Of a DNA stretch of 64,000 bases, positions 49,342 to 62,359 are shown one piece after another (positions within the stretch are counted from its first letter, which is position 1; each line of letters starts with the position of its first letter). The stretch spans positions 182,435,501 to 182,499,500 of the forward strand of contig CM032228.1 of assembly GCA_019009955.1 (NCBI GenBank), written 5' to 3'. The notes below the pieces were generated by a model that saw only the letters and a program-made list of their open reading frames with translations, ran no database searches and was not told where the DNA came from. A program made the position numbers and the translations under genes. Source of the DNA: Riptortus pedestris (taxonomy: Eukaryota > Arthropoda > Insecta > Hemiptera > Alydidae).

Positions 49342-50497
49342 TATTGATTTTAAGGTTGAAATGATTATTTAATTATTCACTCTCTATCCCTAAAAATCAG
49401 TGCAATACCGTGTTTAGGTACTCACGTATCTGTGGGGGAGGGGATTTTGACTGTAGGTGAAGCGTCGAATTGGGCCAAAAGGTAACAGTTGTAAAAAAGA
49501 AATCAAATACAAATTGGCGGTATTCCTTCTTCATCAATTTTATCGGTTGATACATTTATTATTCTTTTTAATTGGATGGTTATTGTCGCAATCAGAAATG
49601 AGAAAAGGCGAAGAGTGCTGGTTCCTTGATAGAATTCAGCGCTTTTATAATTATTTTTTTCAAACGGGATTGGAATATCTGAAAGATTGAAGAGGGAAGA
49701 GGTCATCTATAAAACAGATTCTATCTTGCTAAGGAAAACTGGAAGGAGAATTTCCATTAAAAAAGAAATGGAAGGGAAGATAGAAGAAGTTTGAAGAAAG
49801 GGATTATTTAAAAGCAATCAATTCAGATACTGCAGGTATTTTCCTCGTCGTTAAATTGAAGGTCTGTAGTTGTGATCCTACTAGATGATGTTTCCATTGA
49901 TTTTTTTCTTAATGAGAATTTTAGAAAAATGTTTAACGCATTAATTTTAAATGAGGTAATTATAAGACAGTTTTATTTACGTGTTTTATTGGTTAGTGAT
50001 GATGAACGGAATTCTGTATTTAAGTTTTTTTTTTCTCATATTTGTAAATTTGACTTTGAGAATGTTAAAGAAGATTGAGAAAAAGCTCAAAAAATGTAAC
50101 CATTAAAAGAAAAAAAATCTATTTTACATAGTATACAATTATATTCTTTAATACATTTTAACTCACTGCTCAATGTCAATATCAAATTATTACTAAAATG
50201 ATATGTAAACTAAATATCGAAAATGAAATTAATGTCTGAAAGCCCCTTGGCCTTGTAATTGGTGTAGAGGTGGCTTGCACCATAAAATGACTAATAGCAA
50301 TATTTAGTTGTGGTATTTTAACAGTTTATGAGAAATGACATGTTCATTATTCAACATGTTTTAAATAAAACATCGTTTGTAAATTAAGAATTATATATTT
50401 ATACTCCTTTCATAAAGTGATTATTTTCATCTTGGTAATATTGTACAGTTGCAAAATTGAAATGCCCAAATTTGAAACTCAGAATACAAATTAAATA
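49342..50497. other. Unrecognised sequence
   Basis: No supported gene. Confidence 0.5.
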
Positions 50498-50914
50498 AAT
50501 TCCGTCACGCAGGGGCTGCGTTAACTAAGTAGATTACCCTCGTGCGCCGCGTATTCGAATTTATCTCATAAAGTAAAAGCTCAACGACACCAATAGTTGG
50601 TATTTAAGCTTCATGATGTAGCAGCTTCTTGTTAAAATTACATGAGTAGCATTGGGGATTTTTAGAACAGAAATCCAAAAACAGACAGTTGATATTGAAG
50701 ACAGAGAAAACACGTATGTATCAACATTTATAGAAAATTAAATTTGCTATAACATTGGTTCTATTCAATTTTTCGATTCACTTACGAAGGTATTCTGAAT
50801 TTTCGAAATTCTTACCCCCTCTAACCCCCTCCCGTTAACGAACTTAATCTTTACAAAACGTTTAAATATTGATTTTGTAACTATTAAACAAAAATTGCAC
50901 CCACTAGAGCGCTA

Positions 50915-50979
<65 letters not shown>

Positions 50980-51098
50980 AACGGACCACATTTTTGTGAT
51001 CTCCTATTTAGAATTGATGGACATCGGTGGACATTTTTGAATAATCACGTCATGAGTACAACCTCAATAGCTGATTTGTTTTAAGGGAAATCTGCTAA
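50498..51098 (+). mobile_element. HINE-like copy H17
   Basis: The 5' end is AATTCCGTCACGCAGGGGCT and the 3' end is TTTTAAGGGAAATCTGCTAA. Part of the long-type block is present (TTGGTATTTAAGCTTCATGA) and the rest deleted. The TA core spans 50919-50975. Confidence 0.85.
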
Positions 51099-51436
51099 TA
51101 AAGTGCATACACCATGAAAACTAATGTCATTCATTACATAGAACACAGTCTCAAGCATAAACGCACAGACTAAGAAATCTGCAGGAAGGTAGAAGGTGGA
51201 ATATGGAGAGCCCCAAATTTATGGAGACTGGCTGCTTTTTATGTAGCGTCAGAAGCAGCCTGCCTCTAAAGCTTTATTTATTCTTGCTCTGCATATCCCA
51301 ACAGTTGTTCACGGCTGTCTCTTGAACACTGGTCAATTGATCACTCTCGATAGCCTTCCCCAGGATTTCCTCCCTTGCTTTCTTTTGTATTCCTCTTTTG
51401 ACTGTTGGAGCCTAAAACATTATAATACTAGTAATA

Positions 51437-51658
51437 CGTTGTTTTAAACTGCGTCGCTGGAAACTTAGTTATAGTTGTCGTTTGTGGCATATCTCCAGCG
51501 GTGTCTTTAGTGTGGTAGTGGTCTTCCAACCGGCTCATCTAAAGAGCTGCCACTAGCACGCACCAAACATGACCACCAGGAGAAGCCGGTTGGGAGACGG
51601 GCGAAATATCGTGGGCTACCATACTAAAGACACCCCTGGAGATATGCCGCAAACGACA
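51437..51658. mobile_element. Foldback insertion flanked by 18-bp direct repeats
   Basis: ATTATAATACTAGTAATA occurs exactly at 51419-51436 and 51659-51676. Inside, 51475-51518 and 51616-51659 form a 44-bp inverted repeat with three mismatches (TTGTCGTTTG...GTGTCTTTAG), and a second inner pair CCAACCGGCT/AGCCGGTTGG extends the hairpin. The insert is GC-richer than its surroundings. The class is unknown. The long direct repeat suggests retroposition, while the foldback suggests a DNA element. Confidence 0.7.
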
Positions 51659-51676
51659 ATTATAATACTAGTAATA

Positions 51677-53510
51677 ATAAATGTACTTACTCTTTTTCTT
51701 GACGGGAAAAGAAAATGACGTGCAACTACATTGGGATGCAAAAGTTAAATAATTGTTTTGTGTATTCTTGAAACTTTTGGATGATTTCGTTTTGTTTATA
51801 GTTTTAGCTCCATACAACTCCAATGAAACGTAAATACAAAATGGCCCGAATATCTACTCATTTATTGTTTAGTTAATTAAAATAGACGAACGGATTTTAA
51901 CATGTCTTTTTGAACTCTAGCTTGATAGAAAATGGACTATATAGCTGCAGATTTCCGAACCCCAAGCAAGTGGGCGGGGCATGAAATATTTCCTCCTTTC
52001 TAGATATAAATAGTTAACTTTTCTGGCATTGAAGTCGAAATGCTAAAGAAATAATGAGTTAAAGAGCTACACAGTATATTTACATGTTGTGCTTACATAC
52101 AAGTAAATATTTTTGGGCTTTTCGCTATTATAAATTCGTTTTTCTACTTTTGAGGACAGTATTGAACGGACATGATTACTCGTTGTTCGTCAGTTCTTAA
52201 TGAATCAGACAAATCATTGTTATTTATGTTTAATTCACCGTTGGCGTGTGTCTCCCTACCCCCTCAATATGTTCATGAAGTAGCAATAGCTAAAACAAAA
52301 ACAGGGACTGAAGGAGGTGCAGACTAGCGATTAATAAGTTCATTCAATCATATGTATTTACGCAGGTTACTGGTTAGACAGATTTGACAATGAAAATAAT
52401 ATAATGCTTTATTAGCACCCTAGATCGGTTTGAACTCAAGGCAAATAACCATACAATCGCTTTAATAGTAGAGACAAAAATAAACTTGTAACAAATTTAA
52501 AAGTTGGATCATCATGATTTGAAAAATCCGTCACGCAAGCTTTGCGTTATCTAAGCTAGTTTCCCATAATTATTATGGCCTTATGTTTGCCTAACAAAGA
52601 CGTCTGTGCGTGTATCAGTCAATTGTATGTCTTACTAGAATTCACTTATTGTTTTATAGGGATTGCCTATTAGGGGTATATTAGATTTTTTGGTAGTAGA
52701 TATAATGGTTATATAACAGATTTTAAGATGTTGTAGAATGAAATCCTTCGGCATAAATTTCAGATTTGATCATTATTTTTGAATACTTTATAGCGTTATC
52801 TTACGGATTTGATTTATCTTTAGAGCACCGCAGATGTGGATGATGCCATGAAAGTATCCTGTTCAATATAACTATCATCGAGTGGAAGGTTTGATGTTTA
52901 TTTACCCATGACGGTCGATATGAGCTTCTTCCATTTTGTGGATATGTGTAATTGCAGTTTTTCATTAAAAATAATGGATTGAAAAGTCTCTAGATGAAAG
53001 TAACTGAACTTTTTTGTCTGAATAATTGCCAAAAATAGAATAATGTGAGAGGAAACAAGACATTAGTCAAATGAAACTTTGTTATTCCCTTCTTGAATCG
53101 GTCTTTGACATTTATAATAAAATGTAGATGGGAAGCTTAGTATTGGTAATTAGCTTAATTGTAATTTCTTTCTTTTTACTGATTACCATATTCATACTTG
53201 ATGTTTGATATCTGAGTGAGTTTGCTAGGATTTGCTTGTGAATGGATATGTGTAACGAGAGTTTATTTTTTTGTGAGAACATAAGAATTATTTGAGATTC
53301 TTCATCTTAACCCAGAACAGTGATCGTTCAATGTGTTTTATAAAACTATAAATTGTCTTTGCGTCTAAAGAAGATGAAGTCTGTATGAGATTCTCATTGT
53401 CATATGGTTTTATTTCAGTGTGAGAATCAAGTAAGTTCACTAAATATAAACACTGGTACCGATAGCTCTTCACACTAAGTGAAACACGCTTAGTTTAAAC
53501 TTATAAATTG

Positions 53511-53542
<32 letters not shown>

Positions 53543-53896
53543 ATGTATGATTCCCTAAACGTTCTTCAACTGGAAATAGGAATGATTTAATTGGCTCATA
53601 CCTTAAGTCGTCGACGGAAATAGAGTGCATAACGGTGTTTAGCAAGAGGTCATAAAACCTTCTCTGACTCTGGAACGTGGGCTCACCCATACATACACTC
53701 AAAACTGTAAAGATGTTTTATAGGGTTCATGAAAAAAAATAAATAAATAAGAGAATAAAACATAACACATTTAAAATACTCAACATGAGTGTAAGAAGGA
53801 ACAAATGACGTCCTATACAGAACTGGCACTCTATAAGAACGAATATAATATCTAAGAGTGCATGTAGAAATCTGAACATAAAATAAAATAATCTAG
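51677..53896. other. Unrecognised sequence with a small H fragment and a TA run
   Basis: It contains the H18 fragment and a TA run near 53518-53541. Confidence 0.5.
52525..52573 (+). mobile_element. H-family 5' end fragment (H18)
   Basis: AATCCGTCACGCAAGCTTTG and then CTAAGCTAGTTTCCC match the 5' hairpin and subterminal motif. Confidence 0.6.
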
Positions 53897-54230
53897 TCAA
53901 TTCCCTCTAAATTAACATACGCATGCCCAGTCTGGCTGGGTATCAGCAACACACACAAAAACAAAATACAGTCCTTCCAGAGCAAAGTACTTCGGATAGC
54001 GGCAAATGCTCCCTGGTTTGTTAGGAACAGCCAAATCCACAGGGAATTGGAGGTTGCTCCTATTTCAGTTCATCTTCAACAACTTGTGAGGAAATATCAT
54101 GGCAGCCTTCCGATGTCAAGTGAAGCCACCCATTATTATTTAGGTGCAACTACTGAAGGACGACTACGTCCGAGGCTGTACCAAAATATCTTAAATATTG
54201 TAAAATTAAAAAAAAAAAAAAAAAAAAAAA
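53897..54230 (+). pseudogene. jockey-clade LINE, 3' end with poly(A)
   Basis: The plus-strand frame reads KLTYACPVW, then FQSKVLRIAANAPWFVRNSQ and IHRELEVAPI, the conserved C-terminal region after the reverse transcriptase in jockey-type polyproteins. The frame continues to HGSLPMSSEA and ends in an A-run (about 54208-54230) that serves as the 3' tail. A stop lies just upstream at about 53894. Everything 5' of the C-terminal region is missing, typical of incomplete reverse transcription. The catalytic domain is absent. jockey elements are mainly known from arthropods, which supports the host assignment. Confidence 0.85.
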
Positions 54231-54339
54231 TCTAACAATTTGTGTTAATAGCTTTGATGTATTGGGCAAAAATACAAATTTTCTTTCTTTCTCTCTAGTC
54301 AACTTGTTTTGTCCCATCAAACAAGGCCTCATTCTTCAC

Positions 54340-54385
54340 TTCACTAAATGTAAGACGATTAAAGCATCGTCTTACATTTAGTGAA
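54340..54385. repeat. Perfect 20-bp-arm hairpin
   Basis: TTCACTAAATGTAAGACGAT and its exact inverse flank the 6-base loop TAAAGC. Confidence 0.9.
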
Positions 54386-55200
54386 ATATATTTGGGTTAA
54401 ATCAAATATTTTAAGAACTTTGAGCCAGAAAAATTATATATTCTGTACATCTATTGCCATTACATTTTCACGTGAAAGAAAGAAAAAAAAAACATATTGA
54501 CCTGTAGAAAGTGGTTTTTATTTTATGAAAAGGTAATTAATTTAAAAGTTTTTAACTTGAGAAAAATACTGTCACCATCAAAAACCTGATTGGCTTAAAA
54601 CAAACATTACTTACTCAGGTGTTTGGCTGAGTGTGGGGTAAGTGTTATATCGTTGGAAAACTTAAGGGAAAAGGAAGCTATCTGGAAAACAATTTTTCAA
54701 CTTAGCGGACTTGGAACCCAGGTGACATTGTAAATGGATATAAAAAATTGTGGGAGAAGCTTTCATTGTAGCAGTCACCGTTGGCGGGCGATTTGTCAGT
54801 ATTCCCCCACCTCTTCACACTTATTCAGATTGATTGTTCTGTCCTGCTGAACTAACACCCGTTCCGCCTGCTCTAAGTGAAAATTCCCTGTCAGCGAGAA
54901 GTGTTATTACAAATTTGACATAAGCAGTAGCTGTATAAATGTAGCCGGGTTTCTCGCTCTATATTCAGCATTGCCTATTCTCTTCAATTCTTCTTCCGGT
55001 TTTGACACCTAGCTTCTACAGTTTAATTTATTTGTTTTTCTATGCCACCTAAACATCTTTTATATTTCATCGCTTATAACATGTATACTATGTATATTTA
55101 AAAAGACTGTATTCATTTTTCAAACTATTGAAGGCTCCCTCGCGAGGAAGCCCTGTCTGCTATTATTACCCTAGAATATAATCAGCATTTGATTTCCCTT
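54386..55200. other. Unrecognised sequence
   Basis: No supported gene. Confidence 0.5.
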
Positions 55201-56093
55201 TTAGCAGATTTCCCCTAAGGGAAATCAGCTATTGAGGTCATACTCATGACATGATTTTCGACATTTTTCTTGAAATGTCCATCGGATCCTACCTAGGAGA
55301 TGGCGAAAATGAGGTCCTTTCAAAACTGTATATATTTTTGTCTGTTATCGCTCTAGCGGTTTCAGTTATTGTTTAATTGTTATCAAATTCGATATTTTGT
55401 GGTTTTATGTAAAAAGAAAGAAGAAGTTCGTTAACGGCTGAAATCGGACCAGGGGGAGCGGGGGATAATTTTGAAAATTCAAAATATTTCTGTTACTATA
55501 AGTCGGATCGAAAAAGTGTAAAAAAAATAATCTTTTTGCAAATTAAATTTACTATAAATATTGTTATATACATACATTTATTCTTTGTCCTGAATATTAA
55601 CCGATATATTTGCATTTTTCAGTCTTCACCTTTCAGCAAACCCCCTTTCCTAATCATGTTACATAAACGTTATAATCTACATCATCTGAAGCTTAAATAC
55701 CAAATATTGTTTTCAAGAGACATTTATTATAAGAGATACATGCAAATATATTCTGGTGACCCCCCCCCCTTCTTAAGTTTTGGACTACTTAAATTTGATT
55801 GATTGAGATAAAAATTATTCTGATTTATTATAAATTTTAGTAATAGTTATAGTAAATAGTTTTCAATCAAATTAATATCTTATATTCAGATATTTTATCT
55901 TTCCGGTAAGAAGTTGGCAGAACTGTTTGTTTACATTTCAGATGCTTTCCGTCTGGAGGTTTCTTATTATCGTTTGTATTTATTCACTTAATATTCACAG
56001 TGGTGTTATGTTACCGGTAGGTAAATTTATCTATTGTTAAACTTTACGCGGGAAATCTGCTTAGTTTACGCAGCCCCTGCTTGGCGGACTTTT
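55201..56093 (-). mobile_element. HINE-like copy H19, full length, long subfamily
   Basis: The 3' end has the palindrome TTTCCCCTAAGGGAAA. The TA core is almost absent (TATATA near 55329). The long block includes the C-run near 55760-55769, and the 5' end reads GCAGCCCCTGCTTGGCGGAC. It shows that the TA expansion is not needed for an otherwise complete copy. Confidence 0.9.
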
Positions 56094-58891
56094 ATATGTT
56101 TTATTACATTATTTAGTGTATTAATTTTAAACTTATATTTTATCAGTCGTAATAAGTAACTTATTAATTTTAGCCCTTTCATTACAGAAAGACTGGTGTC
56201 AAAATGTCCCTTTCGCAACAAACGTGTGCAATCTACGATATTTCCTATTGCACGATAACCCCTTTAGATATTTCAATAATTTGTAAGAATTTCTCTATTG
56301 GCATATTAACACTCGCAATTTTTAACTAATATGAGAGAATTCAAAGGGAAATTATTATCATATTATTATGTATTTCGATCAGTATGCATCTTGGTGTCCA
56401 CATGCAACTAATGGAATAACGGTTGTAAAGGAAGTATATAATAAAATATGGGAATACTTCAGCATATATGCATCAGGTTAAACGTTCACAGAACATAATT
56501 TGTAGATGTTTATTTTTTTTATTACAAGAAAATGTGGCATTATGTATTTCAAACTATAGTCCAGGTACATACTAATAAAAATATGTTTTGTGGTTGAAGT
56601 TTTACTTTTTTTGTGTGTAAGCTTTCATAAACTCGGTTATACTAAACTGTTTCTTCCTTTTGTTTGTTTAATTAGTTCTTACATGGTAATTAATTTATTA
56701 TTAGATGCAGCGCTAGAATGAAGCTGGTTCTTCCTTACAAATTATAGCAATATTGCCAGCATTTTGCTTGTAGTTGTTATATGGCTGTGGGTAGAGCCCT
56801 GATTGATCCCCAGCCGAGAGTTCACTAAGAGAACAGTACAAGAACAGTTGTGAGAGAGGCAATAATTGCGTGTAATGGTGCAATATAAGGGGTGGGGGCT
56901 CTTTGTGGAGTTGGTTCTTGTGAAGGAAGTGTTTCCTCTGGCCGAGCTTAGTACTTCTAACAATCATTTAACTTGGTTAGGCTCCGAGGGACAACACTGC
57001 ACCAACTTGTTCAACTCCACTGCCAACTCATTCAATAACCCAGCTAGTTGCTACTTCTCTCCCCCCTACTTCGCCTTGTCCCTCTCCATCCTCCTTTTTC
57101 ATATTTCTTGCACAACATTATATATATCTTATACTTAACTATTTTGATTTGCTTTAAGTTATGATTCTCTCTCAAATCAGATATATTGAAAGCATCAATG
57201 GGATTCGCCTGTTATTTCTTCTTACCTCTAAGAATATATGCAATTTTTTTATTTATTTGGAGCTTTGCAACTGTGGCGATGTTACTCAGAAAAAAAAACT
57301 GTCAGAAAAAAACTGGTCAGAAAAAAAATGGAACACAAAACAGAGATGGAAACCAAAAACAGAAATGGAACACATAAGAGAAATATTTCATTTCGCGAAT
57401 GGGGTGATTTAGCGACGAATCAGTTATGTTATATGTTAAATAACATAGAATATTATTGTTATGCTGTATGTTAAATAACATACAACATAATAATTAACAT
57501 ATTTAGCATATAACATATTTAACATATAACATATTAAACATATAACATATTCGACATATAATTATTATATTTACATAAGTATGCTCATTCCTGCAGACAT
57601 TTTCAGTATTGCCCTACATTATAATTTTTTGAAAATGTTTTGTTTCAAGTAGTGTAGTAGGCGGTCTATAAACGGGCTACAGTCATGTATTAATTCCGTC
57701 AAAGTGTATGGTAGGTCTATGTCAGTCCTTAAATAGCCTATGTGAGTCCTTAAATAAGAGAAATAGAAAACAAAATTGGAACAAAAAACAAAAATGAAAT
57801 GAAAAACAGAAATGGACACACAAAAAGGAGAAATGAAATGAAAAACAAAAATGGAACACAAAAAACAGAAATCGAACACAATAAAGGAACAAACAAAAGA
57901 TAAAATCTAAAACTAATTATAAAAACTAAAAATGTGAAAAAAAGGAGCCCCACAGGAGAGGATAATAGGGACATGAAATAAGAAATATTAAACATTGTAT
58001 ATTAAAAATAAATAAAATGGAATATATTTCTAAAATGTTTAAAGTAATTGAAATAAAATATAGTTGGCTTCTTTTCTTTTTTATAAAAAAAAAAAACAAA
58101 AACTTTTATTTCCCTCATACATACCATACTCGTGTATTACCGGAGTTTCATACTCAATATCAGTTACTGACAACGAAAGTTCATTCTTACCTCTAAGAAT
58201 AGAAATTTAAAAGTTGGCAGACGCTGAGTAAACTAAACAGTTTTCCCACCTGCTGCCATGACATGCTGAGTCCGTCGTGGCACATTCTCATCTCTATCCC
58301 TCTCGCAGTAATAAGGCTACGTAAACAGGACTTTAAATTTAAGCTGAACATGAGAGGGTTGTTGTTACAAGTAAAAAGCCCATATGTAGTACTGGGGGAT
58401 AAATGAAGTTTGAAAAACAAAAAAAATATAAGGGAATGGTTAATATTCTATTTAGAGAGTATATGTGAATTAGCAATTTATGGATCCTTTGGGGGTGTTA
58501 TCTGATTCTCTCCTTTTGCTGAATTTTTGTGTGTGGTCTGGGATTACACAGAGCATATACATGGTGTGGGAAGCCTACCCAGTGGGTTAAGGGTTAAAAC
58601 TAAAGAAGAAAAAGGAGGTATAGAGGAAGGGAGGACAGGAATGAAAGTAGGTTGTAAAAACTAGGTACGAAAACCGAACAAGCTTTAAAACAGGTACTTA
58701 AGCTATTACTTGCTGGCTGGCAATTGATGTTAATTGCTGCATGAGACTTTGTGAACCTAGACTTGCCCCTAACCTAACTAAACGAAATAAAACTACTAGA
58801 AAAGAAAAACTCACTAAACACTTGAACTATGATAGAAGGGAAGAGGATTCTAAAAATGCTAAATTAACAATTTTATTATACGTTGTGATTT
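56094..58891. other. Unrecognised sequence with A-rich minisatellites
   Basis: It contains the repeats at 57285-57900. A decayed H-family 5' motif (GAGTAAACTAAACAG and then TTTTCCCACCTGCTGCCATG) may lie near 58224-58262. No gene is supported. Confidence 0.45.
57285..57900. repeat. A-rich minisatellite clusters around an AACATAT array
   Basis: Repeats of the type AAACAGAAATGGAACACA occur at about 57285-57385 and again at 57758-57900. Between them (57425-57562) are AT-rich repeats of TTTAACATATAACATA and two ATGTTAAATAACAT palindromes. Confidence 0.7.
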
Positions 58892-59838
58892 TTAGCAGAT
58901 TTCCCTTCGGGAAACCAGATATTCGAAAAATTTCTTCAAATGCCCATCGATCCTACCCAGGAGATGACGAAAATGAAGTCTGTTCAAAATTATATATATA
59001 CATATTTGGCAGTTAACGCTTAGCGGTCGCAATTGTCGTTTGATCGTTACGAAACTCGATATTTAAACGTTTTATGTAAAAAGAAAGATCAAGTTCGTTA
59101 ATGGCTAAAATCGGGCCAGTGGAAGGGGATGGGTTTAGAGAGGAGGATTTCCGAAAATTCAATATATCTTCGTTACTGTACGTTGGATTGAAAAATTGTA
59201 TAGAACCAATCTTATTGCAAATTACATTTTCTATAAATATGTTTACATTCCTTTATTCTCTATCTTGAATATTTAAAGAGATATATAATTGCATTTTTCT
59301 GTTTTGAGCCTTCAGCAAACCCCCACTTCTATTCATGTCATATTACACAATAAGCTGTTGTATTATGAACAATTTCATTACAAGGTTAAATACCAAATAT
59401 TGTTTTCATTGAACTTTTACTTTATATATAAATGCGATATATATGCAAATACGTCCAGTTGACCCCCTCCCCTCACCTTCTTTTGTTCTTGGATTACTAA
59501 AATTTGAGTGATTGAGATATAACTGAATCTGATTCATTACAAATTACAGCACTAGCTTTAGTAAATTGGTTTCAATAAAATGAATATGTTATATTCAGAT
59601 ATATTTCATTAACTGTTTTTCTTTCCCGTTTGCCTATTCAGCGCTACAAGGTTGGCTGACCTGTTTGTTTACATTTCAGCAGCTTTCCGTTGTAATTGAG
59701 ATTAGTAACTTGTATTGTAAAGCGATTGAAAGATTTCCCATTACCATTTGTATTTATTCACTTAACATTGACGGTAGTGTTATCTGTATGTATATTTATG
59801 TATAGTAAATCTTCGCGTGGAAAATCTGCGACGGACTT
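58892..59838 (-). mobile_element. HINE-like copy H20, long subfamily
   Basis: The 3' palindrome is shortened to TTTCCCTTCGGGAAA, and part of the tail after it is deleted. The TA core is short (58990-58999). Long-type blocks run to a 5' end where the hairpin and TTAGTTTACGCAGCCCC are deleted, leaving AAAATCTGCGACGGAC. Confidence 0.88.
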
Positions 59839-59840
59839 TT

Positions 59841-60263
59841 ATTAGTACTCCTGATTCAAGCTAAGTTAAACGAGTGTCTTTTTTGTGATATCAATAATAA
59901 ATTGTTGGCCGTTATCAGCCAGGCTGTGGATTGTAACCATAGTGAGGTTTCTCGTAGTGGATAAGAGCAGAGGGTGAATTACTATGCTATCTGCATTGCT
60001 ACCCTTGACTAGTCATCAGGAAGTAGCCCTTTCTTTATGCTATACTCATTAGGCTCCCCTTTATCTTGTCATCGCTAATGGCCCCTCTCCAAATTATGTT
60101 TTGATGAAATACGCCCAGTCCTTTTCTTTCAACTCATATATTGTATTTATCTTATTACAATGTTATTTTTCATGGTTTTGTTTGTTATATTGCGTTGTTC
60201 AGTTAAGGCCAATTGTGCTATTAATTTCAAGGTGACTACAAAATTGATGGATCCTTTATATTA
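59841..60263. other. Unrecognised sequence
   Basis: No supported feature. Confidence 0.5.
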
Positions 60264-60980
60264 AAAAAATTCCGTCACACGGGGGCTGCGTAAACTAAGC
60301 AAATTTCCCTCGTGAAGTTAACAATACAAAAATCTACATACTGGTAACACAACACGACCTTGAATATTAACTGTTTAAGTACAAACGGTAATAAGAAATC
60401 TTTCCTCCCCCCCCCCCAGGCAGGAATTTTCTGAAATGTAAACAAACAGGTCTGGCAAATTGGCTCTCACCGGAAAGAAAAACAATTACTGAAATACGAG
60501 TATATCAGAATATAACATATTAATTTGATTGAAAAATATTTACTATATCTAGCACTGTAATTTATAATGAATCAGAATAATTTTCTTCTCAATCAATCAA
60601 GTTTAAGTAGTCTGAAAACTTAAGACGGGGGGGGGGAGTCACCAGAACATATTTGCATGTTTCTCGAATAATAAATTTTTCTTGATAACAATATTTGGTA
60701 TTTAAGCTTCGAATGACGTGGTTTATTACATAACTGTGTATTGTTTATGTAACATGAGTAGAAGTAAGAGTGAACGCTGAAAAATGACAAATGCGAATAT
60801 CTCGGTTAATATTGAAAATAGAGAATGAATGTATATGCCCACATTTATAGTACATTTAATTCGCTCTAAGATTAATTCTATACAATTTTTCGATCAGACG
60901 TATAGTAAGGGAAATATTTCGAAAATCCCTCCTCTAAACCCCCTCTCTCACTGGTCCGATATTAGCCATTAACGAACTTT
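60264..60980 (+). mobile_element. HINE-like copy H21, 5' part, long subfamily
   Basis: The 5' end is AAATTCCGTCACACGGGGGC. Long-type blocks include the C-run near 60407-60417 and the G-run near 60627-60636. It breaks off after GCCATTAACGAACTT, before the TA core. Helitron D follows. Confidence 0.85.
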
Positions 60981-61018
60981 GTTTATTTTTGTAATAATAA
61001 CCGACAACCTGAGATATG

Positions 61019-62287
61019 TCACACACATATATAAAATTGTAACCTCTGTCTGTACATTGATTTTTTTCGTGAAATTTCACGATAACATTTCGCTTCACAT
61101 GTCATAGGCACCATAACTGCATTTTGTTTCTTTCGTGTATGTTTGTTTGTTTGTTTGTTACCTTTTCACGCATAAACGGCTGAACCGAATTTTAAGAAAC
61201 TTCGTATGTATATTACTACTAACCCAACTTTAGGCTATATTAAAATTCTCTGAGATGAACAGGAGTGGGGGTTATAAGGAAGGCCTAAAGTTAAAAATAG
61301 CGATATTTCGTTTCCTATTGCTTTTTCGGCAAGTATGAACATAACAAAAGTTGTTTATTTTGTTATTTAGAGTAACTTTTGTCATATATACTTTTGTCGT
61401 ATTCCGAAGTACAAATGCGTTATACGCCAAACATTATAGCGGGAGTCAACAATTTTATTTGGTACAAAAGACTCAACGGAACTAAATAAAACTCGGTATG
61501 TGTATTAGCGCTAACACCTTCATTATAATAAGCCTTACCAACTTTTCTAGGGACGGGCAGGAGTGGGGGTTGTAAGGGAGGCCTGAAATTAAAAATAGTG
61601 ATATTTCGTTCCTATTGGGGTTTCGGCAAATACGCACATAACAAAAGTGGTTTATTTTGTTATTTAGAGAAAGTTTAGTTATATACACTATCGTCAAATA
61701 CTGAACTATAAAGGCGTTTTACGCTAAAGATTATAGCGGGAGTCAACAATTTTATTTGGCACAAAAGACTCACCAAAATAAATAAAACACTCGGTATGTG
61801 TATTAGTATTAACGCCTTCTTTATAATAAGCCATACTAACATTTCTAGGGACGGGCAGGAGTGGGGGTTATAAGGGAGGCCTGAAATTAATAATAGTGAT
61901 ATTTCGTTTCTTATTGTGGTTTCGGCAAATATGCACATAACCAAAGTTGTTTATTTAGTTATTTAGAGAAATTCGTTGAACAATTCTTTTCAATATGAAC
62001 TACCAGGTACCTTACCTGGAAAAATTAATTCAAAATGTATGTTAATATTATATACTTAATAATTCTAATCTATGCATTATGCACAGGAAACGTGAAATAT
62101 GACAATATGGAGGACAGTGAAGTCTTACATAAAAAGTTAATTTTGTTATTAACATATCCACAAAAACGACGGGTATTAACCCTAAACACTGGGACGAGTA
62201 AATGTCAAAATTAAAGCTTTGCCAAAAAAAATACCATCACCATTCAGCCTCAAATGAATTCCCGAGCTAAGCCGGGTATCTGAGCTA

Positions 62288-62288
<1 letters not shown>
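61019..62288 (+). mobile_element. Helitron D, with 298-bp internal tandem repeats
   Basis: The 3' end has CCCGAGCTAAGCCGGG, able to form a CCCG/CGGG hairpin, then ATCTGAGCTAG before T. This is a typical arthropod Helitron terminus. The 5' part has AAATTGTAACCTCTGTCTGT and ATAAACGGCTGAACCGAATT. The exact 5' TC is unclear (about 61019). The interior is a tandem array. No Rep or helicase motif is present. Confidence 0.8.
61263..61975 (+). repeat. Tandem array, ~2.4 units of 298 bp
   Basis: GAGTGGGGGTT recurs at 61263, 61561 and 61859, exactly 298 bp apart. Each unit carries AGGCCT, a GATATTTCG block, TTATTTAGAG, and (units 1-2) TATAGCGGGAGTCAACAATT. Related units lie inverted in Helitron B. Confidence 0.88.

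Positions 62289-62353
<65 letters not shown>
62289..62353. repeat. (TA)n microsatellite between Helitron D and H22
   Basis: About 32 TA units, in the position of the H-family core. Confidence 0.95.

Positions 62354-62359
<6 letters not shown>

Noticed and set aside
57619..57995. Hydrophobic Phe-rich open frames resembling membrane proteins
   Set aside because: They are the reverse strand of the A-rich minisatellite, so the hydrophobicity is a composition effect.
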